A stretch of DNA of 64,000 nt from Actinomycetes bacterium (GTDB taxonomy: Bacteria > Actinomycetota > Coriobacteriia > Anaerosomatales > Anaerosomataceae): NCBI GenBank assembly GCA_022839745.1, contig JALHJB010000002.1, positions 1 to 64,000 on the forward strand. Reading direction: 5' to 3'. The notes below the pieces were generated by a model. That model worked only from the letters and a program-made list of their open reading frames with translations. It searched no databases and was not told the DNA's origin. The translations under genes were made by a program, and so were the position numbers. Of this stretch, positions 1-8,578 are shown piece by piece (position 1 is the stretch's first letter; every line of letters starts with the position of its first letter).

Positions 1-1
1 C

Positions 2-160
2 GATTCGGTGCCGGAGTACGCGCTCGTCGCTCCGGTCGAGCTGCACTTCACGGGCGGTCAGGGGCGTGTGGGTGTGAAGCCGGGCACGCGCAGTTATGCC
101 GAGTTCCAGCGGCTCGCCGGCATCATGCTCGGCGACCTCCGCGCCGCGCGCGAGCGCTGA
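2..160 (+). CDS. C-terminal fragment of an unrecognised protein
   Basis: The reading frame is open from base 2 and stops at TGA 158-160, giving the last 52 residues of a protein whose start lies before the window. The fragment runs from DSVPEYALVAPVELHF to LGDLRAARER and ends in a basic helical tail. Codon use matches the neighbouring genes, so it looks real, and it lies co-directionally about 100 bp ahead of pilB. I do not recognise the family from this fragment and assign no function. Confidence 0.55.
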   Translation, partial: DSVPEYALVAPVELHFTGGQGRVGVKPGTRSYAEFQRLAGIMLGDLRAARER

Positions 161-258
161 TCGAGCGCACTTCTGTCGCATACCGCGCTATCTGTCGTAC
201 TATCTGAGGGCATGGTGTCCGCGTGTTCATCGGGTAGCGGGGGAGAGGTGATGACCTG

Positions 259-1929
259 GTGGCAGAGGCTGGCGAACGGCTCGGGATGTTGCTGATGCGT
301 GCCGGTATCATCACCGAGCGCCAACTCACCGATGCTCTCGAGATCCACAAGGTCACCGGCAGCCCGCTCGGCAAGGTGCTGGTCGACCTCGGATACGCCA
401 CACAGGGCGGCATCCTCTCGGTGATGGCCAAGCAGATCGGCATCCCGTACATCAACTTCGCCGAGCAGCGTCCGGACGCAAACGCGATCGCGGTGGTCCC
501 GCGCGATCTTGCCGTTCGCTACACGCTCATGCCGATGGAGATCGCCGACGACCGGCTGGTGGTCGCCATGGCCGATCCGCAGAACGTGCTTGCGCTTGAC
601 GACCTGCGCATCATCACCGGCTACGAGGTACAGCCGGCCATCTCAACCAAAGACGACATCGTCGCCGCGGTGGAGGAGTACTACAAGGTCGCCACCACCA
701 TCAGCGACGACGACCTCGCCGACGGTGACGATCTCTCCGAAATGTTGTTGGAGAACCTCACCGAGGTCACCGACGACGCGCCGGTAGTGAAGCTCGTGAA
801 CTTCATCATCAACAAGGCGGTCACCGATAGAGCAAGCGATATCCACATAGAGCCGCAGGAGAAGGACCTCCGCGTGCGCTACCGCGTGGACGGCGTGCTC
901 CACGAGATGATGCGCAGCCCCAAGTCCACCCAGCAGGCGATGATCAGCCGCTTCAAGATCATGGCCGACATGGATATCGCCGAGAACCGCAAACCACAGG
1001 ACGGTCATACCGAGCTCACCATCGGCGGCCACAAGTTGGACTTCCGTGTGTCGACCCTGCCAACCGTCTACGGTGAGCGGGTAGTACTGCGTATCCTGCG
1101 CAAGGACAACATCCTGCTCCGCCTGGAGGACCTGGGCTTCCTGCCGGAGGCACTCGGACGCTTCGAGTCGTCGTTCCGCAAGCCGTATGGTGCGATCCTG
1201 GTGACGGGACCGACCGGTTCGGGCAAGTCGACATCGCTCTACGCCGCTATCAACGTGCTGAACGACCCCGGCCGGCACATCCTCACCGCCGAGGACCCGG
1301 TGGAGTACCGGCTGCCGGGCGTGAACCAGATCCAGATGAACTCCAAGGCGGGTCTCACGTTCGCTCGTGCGCTGCGCTCGTTCCTCCGCTGCTCACCGGA
1401 CATCATCCTCGTGGGTGAGATCCGCGATCAGGAGACCGCCAAGATCGCCATCGAGTCCGCGCTCACCGGTCACCTGGTGCTCTCCACGCTCCACACCAAC
1501 GATGCCGCCGGCGCGATCACCCGCCTCACCGAGATGGGCGTGGAGCCGTTTTTGGTGGCATCGTCGGTCGACTGCGTGCTGGCGCAGCGCCTTGCCAGGC
1601 GGCTATGCCCCGACTGCAAGGAAGAGTACGTCCCGCCGAAGCAGGTCATGCTGGACGCCGGGTTCCCGGAAGACGCGCTCCCCGAGAAGCTCTGGCGCGC
1701 CGTGGGCTGCAAGAAGTGCGGCGGTACCGGCTATCGCGGACGATTGGGGGTCCACGAGGTGATGCTGGTGAGCGAGGAGATCGGCGAGCTCTGCGTGAAG
1801 GAAGCCACCGCCGAGGTCATTGCCGCAATGGCGGTGGAGCAGGGGATGCTTACGCTCAAGATGGACGGCCTGGAGAAGTGCCGGCAGGGCCGCACCTCGA
1901 TCGAGGAGATCGCTCGGGTCATCGTATAG
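259..1929 (+). CDS. pilB: Type IV pilus assembly (extension) ATPase PilB
   Basis: GspE/PilB-family ATPase, 556 aa, expected to power pilin polymerisation on the cytoplasmic face through PilC. The N-terminal ~150 residues are a GspE/MshE N-domain. The ATPase core has Walker A GPTGSGKS (317-324), the Asp box around AEDPVEY (344-350), Walker B DIILVGEIRD (381-390) and the His box STLHTND (409-415). Four cysteines, C450/C453 and C484/C487, form the zinc-binding motif typical of assembly rather than retraction ATPases. The GTG start at 259 follows the strong SD GGGGGAGAGGTG; the ATG at 251 is in another frame. It heads the pil cluster and full length is preserved. No pilT-like retraction ATPase is found in the window. 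Confidence 0.96.
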   Translation: MAEAGERLGMLLMRAGIITERQLTDALEIHKVTGSPLGKVLVDLGYATQGGILSVMAKQIGIPYINFAEQRPDANAIAVVPRDLAVRYTLMPMEIADDRLVVAMADPQNVLALDDLRIITGYEVQPAISTKDDIVAAVEEYYKVATTISDDDLADGDDLSEMLLENLTEVTDDAPVVKLVNFIINKAVTDRASDIHIEPQEKDLRVRYRVDGVLHEMMRSPKSTQQAMISRFKIMADMDIAENRKPQDGHTELTIGGHKLDFRVSTLPTVYGERVVLRILRKDNILLRLEDLGFLPEALGRFESSFRKPYGAILVTGPTGSGKSTSLYAAINVLNDPGRHILTAEDPVEYRLPGVNQIQMNSKAGLTFARALRSFLRCSPDIILVGEIRDQETAKIAIESALTGHLVLSTLHTNDAAGAITRLTEMGVEPFLVASSVDCVLAQRLARRLCPDCKEEYVPPKQVMLDAGFPEDALPEKLWRAVGCKKCGGTGYRGRLGVHEVMLVSEEIGELCVKEATAEVIAAMAVEQGMLTLKMDGLEKCRQGRTSIEEIARVIV

Positions 1930-2001
1930 CCCCGCACTGCTGCTGCCGATGTATGGTGTATCGTGACCGTGTACGTCACGGGGACTAGAGAGGTTGGCTT
2001 C

Positions 2002-3219
2002 ATGGCGACGACCACCTTCAAGTACAACGTCCGGGACAAGACCGGTAAGGTCATCAACGGCAAGCTCGAGGGCGAGAACAGGGAAGCCGTGGCCACCAAG
2101 CTGCGGCAGATGGGCTACATCATCCTCGACCTCGAAGAGGACCGCATCGCGCAGCTGAATAAGATCACGTTCGGCACGTCGGTGAAGACGAAAGATGTCA
2201 CCATCTTCGCCCGGCAGTTCGCCACGATGATCAACGCCGGTCTCTCGCTCACCAAGTGCCTGAGCATCCTCACCGACCAGGTTGAGAGCAAAGAACTCCG
2301 CGATGTCATCAGCCAGCTCAACAAGGACGTCGAAGCCGGCCAGTCGCTCTCCGAGGCGATGATGAGGCATCCCAAGATCTTCCCGCCGCTCTTCTACAAC
2401 ATGGTGAAGGCGGGTGAAACGGGTGGTGTGCTCGACGAGGTGCTGCTGCGGGTGGCTGACCTCATGGAGCAGGACGCCCAGCTCAAGGGTCGCGTGAAGT
2501 CGGCGATGATGTACCCGATGGTCATCTCGATCCTCGTGGTGGTCGTCGTCATCGCGATGATGGTGTTCGTGGTGCCCACGTTCATCGAGATGTTCTCGAG
2601 CGCAGGACAGGAGTTGCCGCTTCCGACCCAGGTGCTTGTCGCGATCTCAAACTACGTAGCCAGCATCAAGGGTGTGATCACCGCGATCGCGCTGGCGATC
2701 CTGTACGTGATCTTCAAGCAGTGGATCAGCACGAATTCCGGCAAATTCATCTGGGACGGCATCAAGCTGCGGATGCCGGTTGCGGGCAACATCATCCGCA
2801 AGACGTCCGTGGCGCGCTTCACCCGCACATTCGGGACGCTTGTCGCGGCCGGAGTGCCCATCTTGTCAGCAATGGACATCGTGGCGGACACGGCTGGCAA
2901 TGAGGTGGTCACTCGTGCGCTCAAGACCGCACGCGCTGCCATCAAGGAAGGCGAGACGATCGCAAAGCCGCTGAGCGAATCACCGGTGTTTCCCTCGATG
3001 GTCGTGCAGATGGTTGCGGTGGGCGAGGAGACCGGTGCGCTCGATCAGATGCTGACCAAGATCGCCGATTTCTACGATGAAGAGGTCGGTACCGCGATCG
3101 ACGGCCTCGCTTCGGCGATGGAGCCGATCATCATGGTCGTTCTGGCCGTTGTGGTGGGTGGTATCGTGATCGCGCTGTACATGCCGATGTTCCAGTCGGT
3201 GACGATGGTCGGTGGATAA
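2002..3219 (+). CDS. pilC: Type IV pilus inner-membrane platform protein PilC
   Basis: PilC/GspF-family polytopic membrane protein, 405 aa, that couples PilB to pilin insertion. Two T2SSF domains are visible, at roughly residues 60-190 and 265-390; each contains the family signature (NAGLSLTKCLSIL and AAGVPILSAMDIV) followed by hydrophobic segments. The second domain ends in a long hydrophobic helix near EPIIMVVLAVVVGGIVIAL. ATG 2002 is chosen over a GTG 13 codons upstream because AGAGAGG lies just ahead of it and the family normally begins near this point. It lies 72 bp after pilB, in the same operon direction. Confidence 0.95.
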   Translation: MATTTFKYNVRDKTGKVINGKLEGENREAVATKLRQMGYIILDLEEDRIAQLNKITFGTSVKTKDVTIFARQFATMINAGLSLTKCLSILTDQVESKELRDVISQLNKDVEAGQSLSEAMMRHPKIFPPLFYNMVKAGETGGVLDEVLLRVADLMEQDAQLKGRVKSAMMYPMVISILVVVVVIAMMVFVVPTFIEMFSSAGQELPLPTQVLVAISNYVASIKGVITAIALAILYVIFKQWISTNSGKFIWDGIKLRMPVAGNIIRKTSVARFTRTFGTLVAAGVPILSAMDIVADTAGNEVVTRALKTARAAIKEGETIAKPLSESPVFPSMVVQMVAVGEETGALDQMLTKIADFYDEEVGTAIDGLASAMEPIIMVVLAVVVGGIVIALYMPMFQSVTMVGG

Positions 3220-3262
3220 TCGAGCCTGCTATGGTGTCCGTGTTACTCTGAGTGGCGCGCGA

Positions 3263-3291
3263 TTGCCCCTCAAGTAGCCAGCGTGTATGGC
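3263..3291 (+). promoter_or_regulatory. Candidate pilA promoter
   Basis: TTGCCC at 3263-3268 and TATGGC at 3286-3291 are separated by 17 bp, a sigma70/SigA-like arrangement. It would give the major pilin its own transcript with a leader of about 60 nt. The -10 matches only partly, so this is a prediction. Confidence 0.4.
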
Positions 3292-3307
3292 CGATACTGT
3301 TTATTGA

Positions 3308-3337
3308 CGGGCACTTGCCCGCACATGTCCGCAAGTG
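3308..3337 (+). promoter_or_regulatory. Alternative hairpins in the pilA leader
   Basis: Two mutually exclusive stem-loops share bases. One pairs CGGGCA (3308-3313) with TGCCCG (3316-3321). The other pairs CACTTGC (3312-3318) with GCAAGTG (3331-3337). The second ends just before the pilA Shine-Dalgarno sequence (AGGGAGGTGA, 3340-3349). They could modulate mRNA stability or ribosome access. Confidence 0.35.
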
Positions 3338-3355
3338 AAAGGGAGGTGAACATCG

Positions 3356-3715
3356 ATGCGGATGTTCAAGAAGGAGGAGGGTTTCACCCTCGTCGAGCTC
3401 ATGGTCGTCGTTCTGATTATCGGTATCCTTGTTGCTATCGCTATTCCGGTCTTCAACGCGGCCCAGGACTCGGCAAAGAAGAGCGCGTGCCAGAACAACC
3501 TGCGCGTACTCGACGGTGCTGTGCAGCAGTGGATTGCCGCGAACCCGGACAACGATCCCACGGATTGGGGCACCAGCCTGACCGCCGCAGAGGCGGACAT
3601 CGGCACGTACGTTAAGACCTGGGATCCTGCCTGCCCGAGTGACGACTCGAGCTATACCGTCAACGCTGGCGATTTCGCGTGCACCTACAGTGCTGGGGCG
3701 CACAACTACGAGTAG
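3356..3715 (+). CDS. pilA: Type IV major pilin (class III signal peptide)
   Basis: Prepilin of 119 aa. A short basic leader ends at Gly9; cleavage before Phe10 would leave a mature N-terminus FTLVELMVVVLIIGILVAIA with the conserved Glu5, which is the transmembrane/assembly helix. The globular part is small and has three cysteines (in SACQN, PACPS and FACTY), two of which may form the C-terminal disulfide loop. The start has an excellent SD (AGGGAGGTGA) 6 nt upstream. A stem-loop terminator follows, so it may be expressed separately and highly. It is processed by the prepilin peptidase encoded next. Confidence 0.93.
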   Translation: MRMFKKEEGFTLVELMVVVLIIGILVAIAIPVFNAAQDSAKKSACQNNLRVLDGAVQQWIAANPDNDPTDWGTSLTAAEADIGTYVKTWDPACPSDDSSYTVNAGDFACTYSAGAHNYE

Positions 3716-3752
3716 TCATCGGAGACTGCCAGCTACTGTAGTCCGGGTTCTG

Positions 3753-3770
3753 TGACTGGCCATCCAGTCA
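3753..3770 (+). repeat. Perfect inverted repeat after pilA
   Basis: Arms TGACTGG and CCAGTCA are separated by a CCAT loop. It lies 38 bp past the pilA stop and ahead of the terminator, and may act as a 3' mRNA-stabilising stem-loop. Confidence 0.4.
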
Positions 3771-3800
3771 GAATCTGTGATCAGGCAGGCAGAGGGCACA

Positions 3801-3837
3801 GAAGGCCGGCGGGAAACCGTCGGCCTTCCGCTTTCTC
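3801..3837 (+). terminator. Rho-independent terminator of pilA
   Basis: Arms GAAGGCCGGCGG (3801-3812) and CCGTCGGCCTTC (3817-3828) form a 12-bp stem with one G-U pair and a GAAA tetraloop, followed by a modest pyrimidine/T tail (CGCTTTCTC). It separates pilA from the prepilin peptidase gene. Confidence 0.75.
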
Positions 3838-3898
3838 CGCACATCCCGCACTGCGCTATCCTGTAGCGGTCGGTTTGTCGTGACGAAAGGCTTCCTCC

Positions 3899-4729
3899 GT
3901 GTCGTTCCCGATTCCTGGGTGGTACTTTTCGTTGTCGATGACTCTGTTCGGGCTGCTCTTCGGCAGCTTCGCCAACGTGGTCATCTGGCGACTCCCGCGC
4001 GGTGAGTCGATCGCGCACCCCGGCTCACACTGTCCCGGGTGCGACGCGCCGATCGCCTGGTACGACAACATTCCGGTGGTCTCCTGGCTGGTGCTTCGCG
4101 GCCGGTGCCGTCTGTGCTCGGAGCCGATCTCGCTTCGCTATCCGCTCGTCGAGGCCGCCTCGGGCGCGCTGTTCTTGGTCGCCGCCCTCGTCTGGGGCCC
4201 CTCGGTACGCGCCATCTTCGGCGCCGCACTCTTCTGGTTCCTGCTCGTGCTCTCGATGATCGATGTCGAACACATGCGGCTCCCCAATCCTCTCGTCGGC
4301 ACGCTCGCAATCCTCGGGGTTGTCGGCGTGAGCATGTCGGAGCTCACCGGCTGGTGCGTGCTTCCGCTCGCCGGGGCCGGCGCGTTCGCGCACCCCTGGC
4401 TGGATGCCGCTCTTGGTGCGCTCCTCGGCGCGGGGTTGCCGGGTGTCCTTGCACTTGCATTCCGACTCGTGCGCGGAAAGAGCGGCTTCGGCATGGGCGA
4501 CATCAAGCTCCTGGGGGCGCTCGGCCTCTTTCTCGGCCCGTACGTCCTACTCACGTTCTTCCTGGGCAGCTTTCTCGGGGCCGTCGGCGCGATCGTCGCA
4601 TCCCGTGGCCGCGGACTTACGGCCGCGAGGATTCCGTTTGGTCCGTGGCTCGCGGCCGGGGCGGTCGTGACTGCCGTTGCAGGGCCGTCGCTTGTGAGCG
4701 GATACCTCGTGCTTGTGGGTATCGGCTGA
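3899..4729 (+). CDS. pilD: Prepilin peptidase / N-methyltransferase
   Basis: Polytopic aspartic protease (A24 family), 276 aa, that removes prepilin leaders and methylates the new N-terminus. The N-terminal DiS_P_DiS region has the two-pair cysteine motif CPGC...CRLC, required for the methylase/zinc site. Catalytic aspartates are Asp122 (SMIDVEHMRLPN) and Asp201 (GFGMGDIKLLGA). Hydrophobic segments fill the rest. The GTG start follows GAAAGG; a -10-like TATCCT (3857-3862) lies upstream. It lies between major pilin and minor pilin genes, as expected for its substrates. Confidence 0.95.
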   Translation: MSFPIPGWYFSLSMTLFGLLFGSFANVVIWRLPRGESIAHPGSHCPGCDAPIAWYDNIPVVSWLVLRGRCRLCSEPISLRYPLVEAASGALFLVAALVWGPSVRAIFGAALFWFLLVLSMIDVEHMRLPNPLVGTLAILGVVGVSMSELTGWCVLPLAGAGAFAHPWLDAALGALLGAGLPGVLALAFRLVRGKSGFGMGDIKLLGALGLFLGPYVLLTFFLGSFLGAVGAIVASRGRGLTAARIPFGPWLAAGAVVTAVAGPSLVSGYLVLVGIG

Positions 4730-4760
4730 GCGTGCGACCCTGCGCTCGTCCACCGCTCTG

Positions 4761-4788
4761 TTGAGCGGCCTGGATATCAGGCTATGAT
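4761..4788 (+). promoter_or_regulatory. Candidate promoter for the minor pilin operon
   Basis: TTGAGC (4761-4766) and TATGAT (4783-4788) are spaced by 16 bp. The predicted start leaves a leader of about 140 nt before the gene at 4937. Two small inverted repeats (CCGCTC/GAGCGG at 4753-4768 and GCCTG/CAGGC at 4768-4782) overlap it and may also help terminate pilD transcription. Confidence 0.5.
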
Positions 4789-4936
4789 GGGATGTGGGCA
4801 TGAACAGTGTAAGGTTCAAGTGATGGGCCGTTTCTGCCGATACAGTGATACAGCTGGTGTCTGTGGTCAGTCGTGCACGAAGGTTCACGGGGCCACCCGG
4901 TCAAAGGTCAGAACGGAGCGCGGAGGTGACACACCC

Positions 4937-6418
4937 GTGACGAAGAGATCTCGCACCGGTGATCGCGGTTTCACGGTCGTCGAGTTCGTAGCTGCCGCAG
5001 CGATCCTGCTCATCATCGCCATGAGTGTGATGAGCGTGTTCGCGTATGCCACCCAGGCATCACAGAGCTCCGCGGTCCGGGTCGATGCTCTCAACCTTGC
5101 CAACGAGCGCCTTGAATTGGCGCGCAACCTGCCGTACGACGAAGTGGGCGTGATCAACGCTGATGGCACACCGCCGGACATCCCCGGTGCGATCGAGACG
5201 CCGGTGGAGGTTGGTGGAAGGTTCGTTGTCGACACCGACGTCTCATGGGCCAGGGACCCCGATACCGGTCGCGCATTGTACAAAGAAGTGCTTGTGACCG
5301 TCAGCTGGGGCGAGGATTCCGACAGTAGGATCGAGCTGTCGTCGAACATCTTTGGCAAGAGCAGCCTCGTGAACACCGGTGATCTCTCGGTGCTGGTTCT
5401 GGATGCGGAGACCAACGAGGCCATGAGTGGTGTGGCCGTGGTGATCACCCCTGTTTCCGGCACGGCACGGTCGATCGCGACCGATGACGCAGGTGAAGCG
5501 TTCTACGGCTACCTGAGCACAGGCGAATACCAGCTGCAGTGTACGAAGGCGGGCTACATCTACGACTCCGCTGCGCTGTCGTCAGTCAACGTCGCCGCTG
5601 ACCTACTGACGAGCGTAGTGGTGCGCATGCAGCGCCCATCGAGCGCCCGTATCACGGTGGTTGACGACAGCGATGTGCCGATACCGGGCGCCACGGTAAC
5701 GCTGAGCCGCTCGGGCGCTCCCGACAGGACTGCCACTACCAGCGTGAGCGGGGCGGTGGACTTCGACGATCTGCTCGTAGCGGACTACACGGCCACCGCT
5801 GTCAAGGATGGCTATTCGCAGGGCAGTGTCACAGTGGCGATATCCGCCGGGGGGCAGGCGCTCTCGCAGACCATCAAGCTGACCGCGCGACGAGGTCTGG
5901 TCGTTCGGACATCAGACAGCGCGGACGTCCCGGTGAGCGGAGTCACGGTGAGTGTGAGACAGTCGTCGTGGCCGTTCGCGCACGTATCTGGTAGTCCCCG
6001 CATCACATCCGCGAGCGGTGAGGTTGCATTCGAGGGCCTCGCTAACGCCACGTACACCGTGACGGTGGAGAAGGCCGGGTATACAACGCAGATCCGCAGC
6101 GTCACGTATGACGGCTTCAATGGGCCGGAGGTGTTCGTGATGGACCCGATCGTTGAGGGCTCTCTCAGGTTGCGGACTGTGAAGACCAATGGGCAAGCCA
6201 GGGAAAACGAGAAGGTGAGGATCACCGGCCCCGATAACTACCTCCTCGACGACCAACGAACTGACTCGAGTGGTTATCTGCTGGTGGAGGGACTGCAGCC
6301 AGGGACCTACAAGGTCGAGTACCAGTACGTGCGCGGCGTATGGCGTTATTATTACAAGGACGAGATGAGTGTGACCGTCAGTGCTGGGATGCAGACGTAC
6401 CAGGAATTGAGTTGGTAA
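4937..6418 (+). CDS. Minor prepilin (PilV-like) with four carboxypeptidase-regulatory-like repeats
   Basis: A 493-aa pilin-like protein. The leader ends at Gly11, and the mature N-terminus begins FTVVEFVAAAAILLIIAM with Glu at mature position 5, so it is a prepilin peptidase substrate. After a PilV-like region (12-145) come four tandem beta-sandwich repeats of the CarboxypepD_reg/PEGA type at about 149-232, 236-312, 319-402 and 407-480. Each has the pattern V-x-G-x-x-V followed by S-G-x-x-x-F-x-x-L and a G/A-x-Y-T/K-V-x-x-x-K-x-G-Y end. GTG 4937 is chosen for the SD GGAGGTGA; the frame is open further upstream but without support. It is far longer than an ordinary minor pilin (150-200 aa). 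A displayed tip or adhesive role is inference. Confidence 0.85.
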   Translation: MTKRSRTGDRGFTVVEFVAAAAILLIIAMSVMSVFAYATQASQSSAVRVDALNLANERLELARNLPYDEVGVINADGTPPDIPGAIETPVEVGGRFVVDTDVSWARDPDTGRALYKEVLVTVSWGEDSDSRIELSSNIFGKSSLVNTGDLSVLVLDAETNEAMSGVAVVITPVSGTARSIATDDAGEAFYGYLSTGEYQLQCTKAGYIYDSAALSSVNVAADLLTSVVVRMQRPSSARITVVDDSDVPIPGATVTLSRSGAPDRTATTSVSGAVDFDDLLVADYTATAVKDGYSQGSVTVAISAGGQALSQTIKLTARRGLVVRTSDSADVPVSGVTVSVRQSSWPFAHVSGSPRITSASGEVAFEGLANATYTVTVEKAGYTTQIRSVTYDGFNGPEVFVMDPIVEGSLRLRTVKTNGQARENEKVRITGPDNYLLDDQRTDSSGYLLVEGLQPGTYKVEYQYVRGVWRYYYKDEMSVTVSAGMQTYQELSW

Positions 6419-7047
6419 TGAGCGCGCGCGCTCGCATACGAGACGATGTGGGGTTCACACTGCCCGAACTGATGGCGGTCGTTGCTCTCATGGGCATCGT
6501 TCTGGCGGCGGCATATCTTCTTCTCAACACCGGGACCACCATCTCGAACCAGGTGGAGGCGCAAGCCGTGGCCGCCGAAGAAGGACGCGCGGTGCTCTCT
6601 CAGCTCTCCAGTGAACTGCGGCAAGCCTATGAGGTTAATGATGGCCAAGGGGCGTTCCTGGTCATCCAACCGCGCGAAGTGGTCTTCTACACGGACGTGA
6701 ACCGTGATGGATTTCCGGAGAAGGTGCGGTATCGCATCGTCGGCAACAAGATCTACCGGGCCCAGGCGACCGCCACCACGGAGATGCCGCCGTACACGTT
6801 TCCTGCGTTCTCCGCTGACCAGCCGGTGCAGGGCGCGATAGAGAGCACCTGGAGTGAAAGCGTGTTCACGTACTACACCAACCAGTATCTGTCCGGTTCG
6901 GACGTGCCTGTGCCGGCCACTGCGGCGCGGGATGTATCGGCGGTGCAGGTAAGGCTCAAGAACTCCGTTGAGCGTGGCCAGCAGAGTGCTTCGGTCGACG
7001 TGACGACGTGGGTGAAGGTGCGTGGGGTCCACAACACCATCGACTGA
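6418..7047 (+). CDS. Minor prepilin, PilW-like
   Basis: Prepilin-like protein of 209 aa. Its leader ends at Gly12, followed by FTLPELMAVVALMGIVLAAA, which has Glu at mature position 5. The globular domain contains the PilW/GspJ-like sequence REVVFYTDVNRDGFPEKVRY, where a structural-subunit domain converts to beta strands. ATG 6418 overlaps the preceding TAA (TAATG), implying translational coupling within the minor pilin operon. By family analogy it would sit with its neighbours in a priming complex for pilus assembly. Confidence 0.85.
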   Translation: MSARARIRDDVGFTLPELMAVVALMGIVLAAAYLLLNTGTTISNQVEAQAVAAEEGRAVLSQLSSELRQAYEVNDGQGAFLVIQPREVVFYTDVNRDGFPEKVRYRIVGNKIYRAQATATTEMPPYTFPAFSADQPVQGAIESTWSESVFTYYTNQYLSGSDVPVPATAARDVSAVQVRLKNSVERGQQSASVDVTTWVKVRGVHNTID

Positions 7048-7060
7048 GAGGGCGCACATC

Positions 7061-8374
7061 ATGAGCTCACAGCGCCAGAGGCGGACTTCATTCTCAGGCG
7101 CCGCCCGAAGGATCGGCAGCGACGACAGCGGTATCGCCATGTTGACGGTGGTAGGTGTCTCTGTCGTGTTGTTCATCCTCGCCACGATGCTGTTGGTACT
7201 CTCGGGGCATCTCACCACCATGACGGCGGCGCAGGTCTCGAGCACCAAGGCGATGCATATGGCCGACGCTGGGCTCAACGCGTACCTGTACGAACTGCGT
7301 CGGAATCCCACCTTCTACGTGGCGAACCCGACGCTTGGGCCTACGAGCCTCGATGATGGCGTGTGGACGGTCGAGGCAAGTGCGTCTGGTGGTCCAGGTT
7401 CTCCCATCGATATAGTCGCCGTTGGCTCGATCCCGAGCCACGACGTCACGAGGACCGTCCGTGCCAAGGTGCGTTTCCCGTCATACGCTGATTACATGTT
7501 CCTTTCGGACAGCAATATCCACATCGGTAGTGAGGCGCGCATCGTGGGCAGCATCCGCGCCAACGGGTGGATCGAGAACCAGGGTACCGTTACCGCTGAC
7601 GCATTCGCAGGCGGTTCGATCACCGACACGGCGTTCGGTACCGACCCGGCCGATGGGCTCCCCAAGAGAATCCGCGGATCGAAGATGCCGAACCAACCAA
7701 CCATCGATTTCTCGCAGGTCACCACCGATTTGAATGCCATCCGTATTCTCGCCGACTCGGCGGGTACGAGCTTCGGTCCCTCGGGATCGAGGGGGTACCA
7801 GGTCGTGATGAACGGCACACAAGTGCAAGTGCTCAAGGTGACTGGCGGTGAGACGACCGGCAACCTGACGACGACATCGGTGGGGCTGTACACGGTACCG
7901 GCATCCGGCGTGTTCTACTTCGATGACAACGTGTGGGTGCGTGGCACCTACAGTACGAAGCTGACGATCGCAAGCACGGGGATCATGCGCGTCAACGGCA
8001 ACATCGAGCCGAGCGACGAAACGAGGCCCTTCACGTGCGGCTTGATCGCCGAGGACAACATCAACGTTCCCAGTTGGTACCCGATCACCGCGGCGTTCCC
8101 TACAGACGTCGTCCTCCAGGCGGCGCTGTTGTCGCAGACGGGCACCGTGCAGGCGGAGATGAAAACGGGCGTGTTCCGCAACAGCATCCACATCAAGGGC
8201 TCAAACGCGTACCAGGACCAGGGCGGCTTCGTCTCCGTGAGCGGGACCACGCAGGTGGCGGGCTTCAGGAGCCGTCTGTACGAGTACGACCGTCGTCTCG
8301 AGGTGGAGCCTCCGCCGATGTATCCGCGCTTGCGGGACGGCACCCTCAGGGTCTCGACCTGGTTCGAGGGTTAA
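7061..8374 (+). CDS. PilX-like pilus assembly protein with DUF7305-type domain
   Basis: A 437-aa protein with a basic N-terminus and one membrane helix (residues ~25-47, IAMLTVVGVSVVLFILAT) placed like a prepilin helix after Gly24. It lacks the Glu at mature position 5, as in PilX_N/GspK-like subunits. The following ADAGLNAYLYEL stretch is typical of PilX_N. The C-terminal ~300 residues are rich in short beta repeats (INGxI/VxGNI patterns), resembling DUF7305 domains of pilus-associated proteins. ATG 7061 has GAGAGGG upstream, 13 bp after the PilW-like gene, so it is probably the third member of the minor pilin set. The exact role is not known. Confidence 0.75.
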   Translation: MSSQRQRRTSFSGAARRIGSDDSGIAMLTVVGVSVVLFILATMLLVLSGHLTTMTAAQVSSTKAMHMADAGLNAYLYELRRNPTFYVANPTLGPTSLDDGVWTVEASASGGPGSPIDIVAVGSIPSHDVTRTVRAKVRFPSYADYMFLSDSNIHIGSEARIVGSIRANGWIENQGTVTADAFAGGSITDTAFGTDPADGLPKRIRGSKMPNQPTIDFSQVTTDLNAIRILADSAGTSFGPSGSRGYQVVMNGTQVQVLKVTGGETTGNLTTTSVGLYTVPASGVFYFDDNVWVRGTYSTKLTIASTGIMRVNGNIEPSDETRPFTCGLIAEDNINVPSWYPITAAFPTDVVLQAALLSQTGTVQAEMKTGVFRNSIHIKGSNAYQDQGGFVSVSGTTQVAGFRSRLYEYDRRLEVEPPPMYPRLRDGTLRVSTWFEG

Positions 8375-8425
8375 TAGAGAGACGGGCATACACTCGCCTG
8401 GTGGTGTGGGTGTCGGCTGCACAGC

Positions 8426-8457
8426 TTGACATCACCGAGGGAGTGGTGTTCGATACG
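8426..8457 (+). promoter_or_regulatory. Possible promoter before pilM
   Basis: A perfect -35 TTGACA (8426-8431) lies in the 204-bp gap before pilM. The best -10 is GATACG (8452-8457) at a long 20-bp spacing, so this is weak. The rest of the gap shows no gene. Confidence 0.3.
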
Positions 8458-8578
8458 GTATGGCGTGCGCAGCATGGTGTATTCTTGCGCACGTGGTATG
8501 ACCAGTTGGGGTCCACGGTGTCTAACGCACTCGTCGCAGTCTTGTCGTAGCAGGAGCAGTCTTTCAAGGGGGACACCG

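Noticed and set aside
1947..1965. A shared ATGGTGT motif upstream of pilB (212), pilC (1953) and pilA (3231) as a common regulator site
   Set aside because: The three copies match over only 7-10 bases with variable spacing to the genes, so chance cannot be excluded.
4789..4936. Cyclic-di-GMP (GEMM) riboswitch in the leader of the minor pilin operon
   Set aside because: The leader is long enough and the context (pili) is right, but I cannot find the conserved GEMM core sequences or paired stems.
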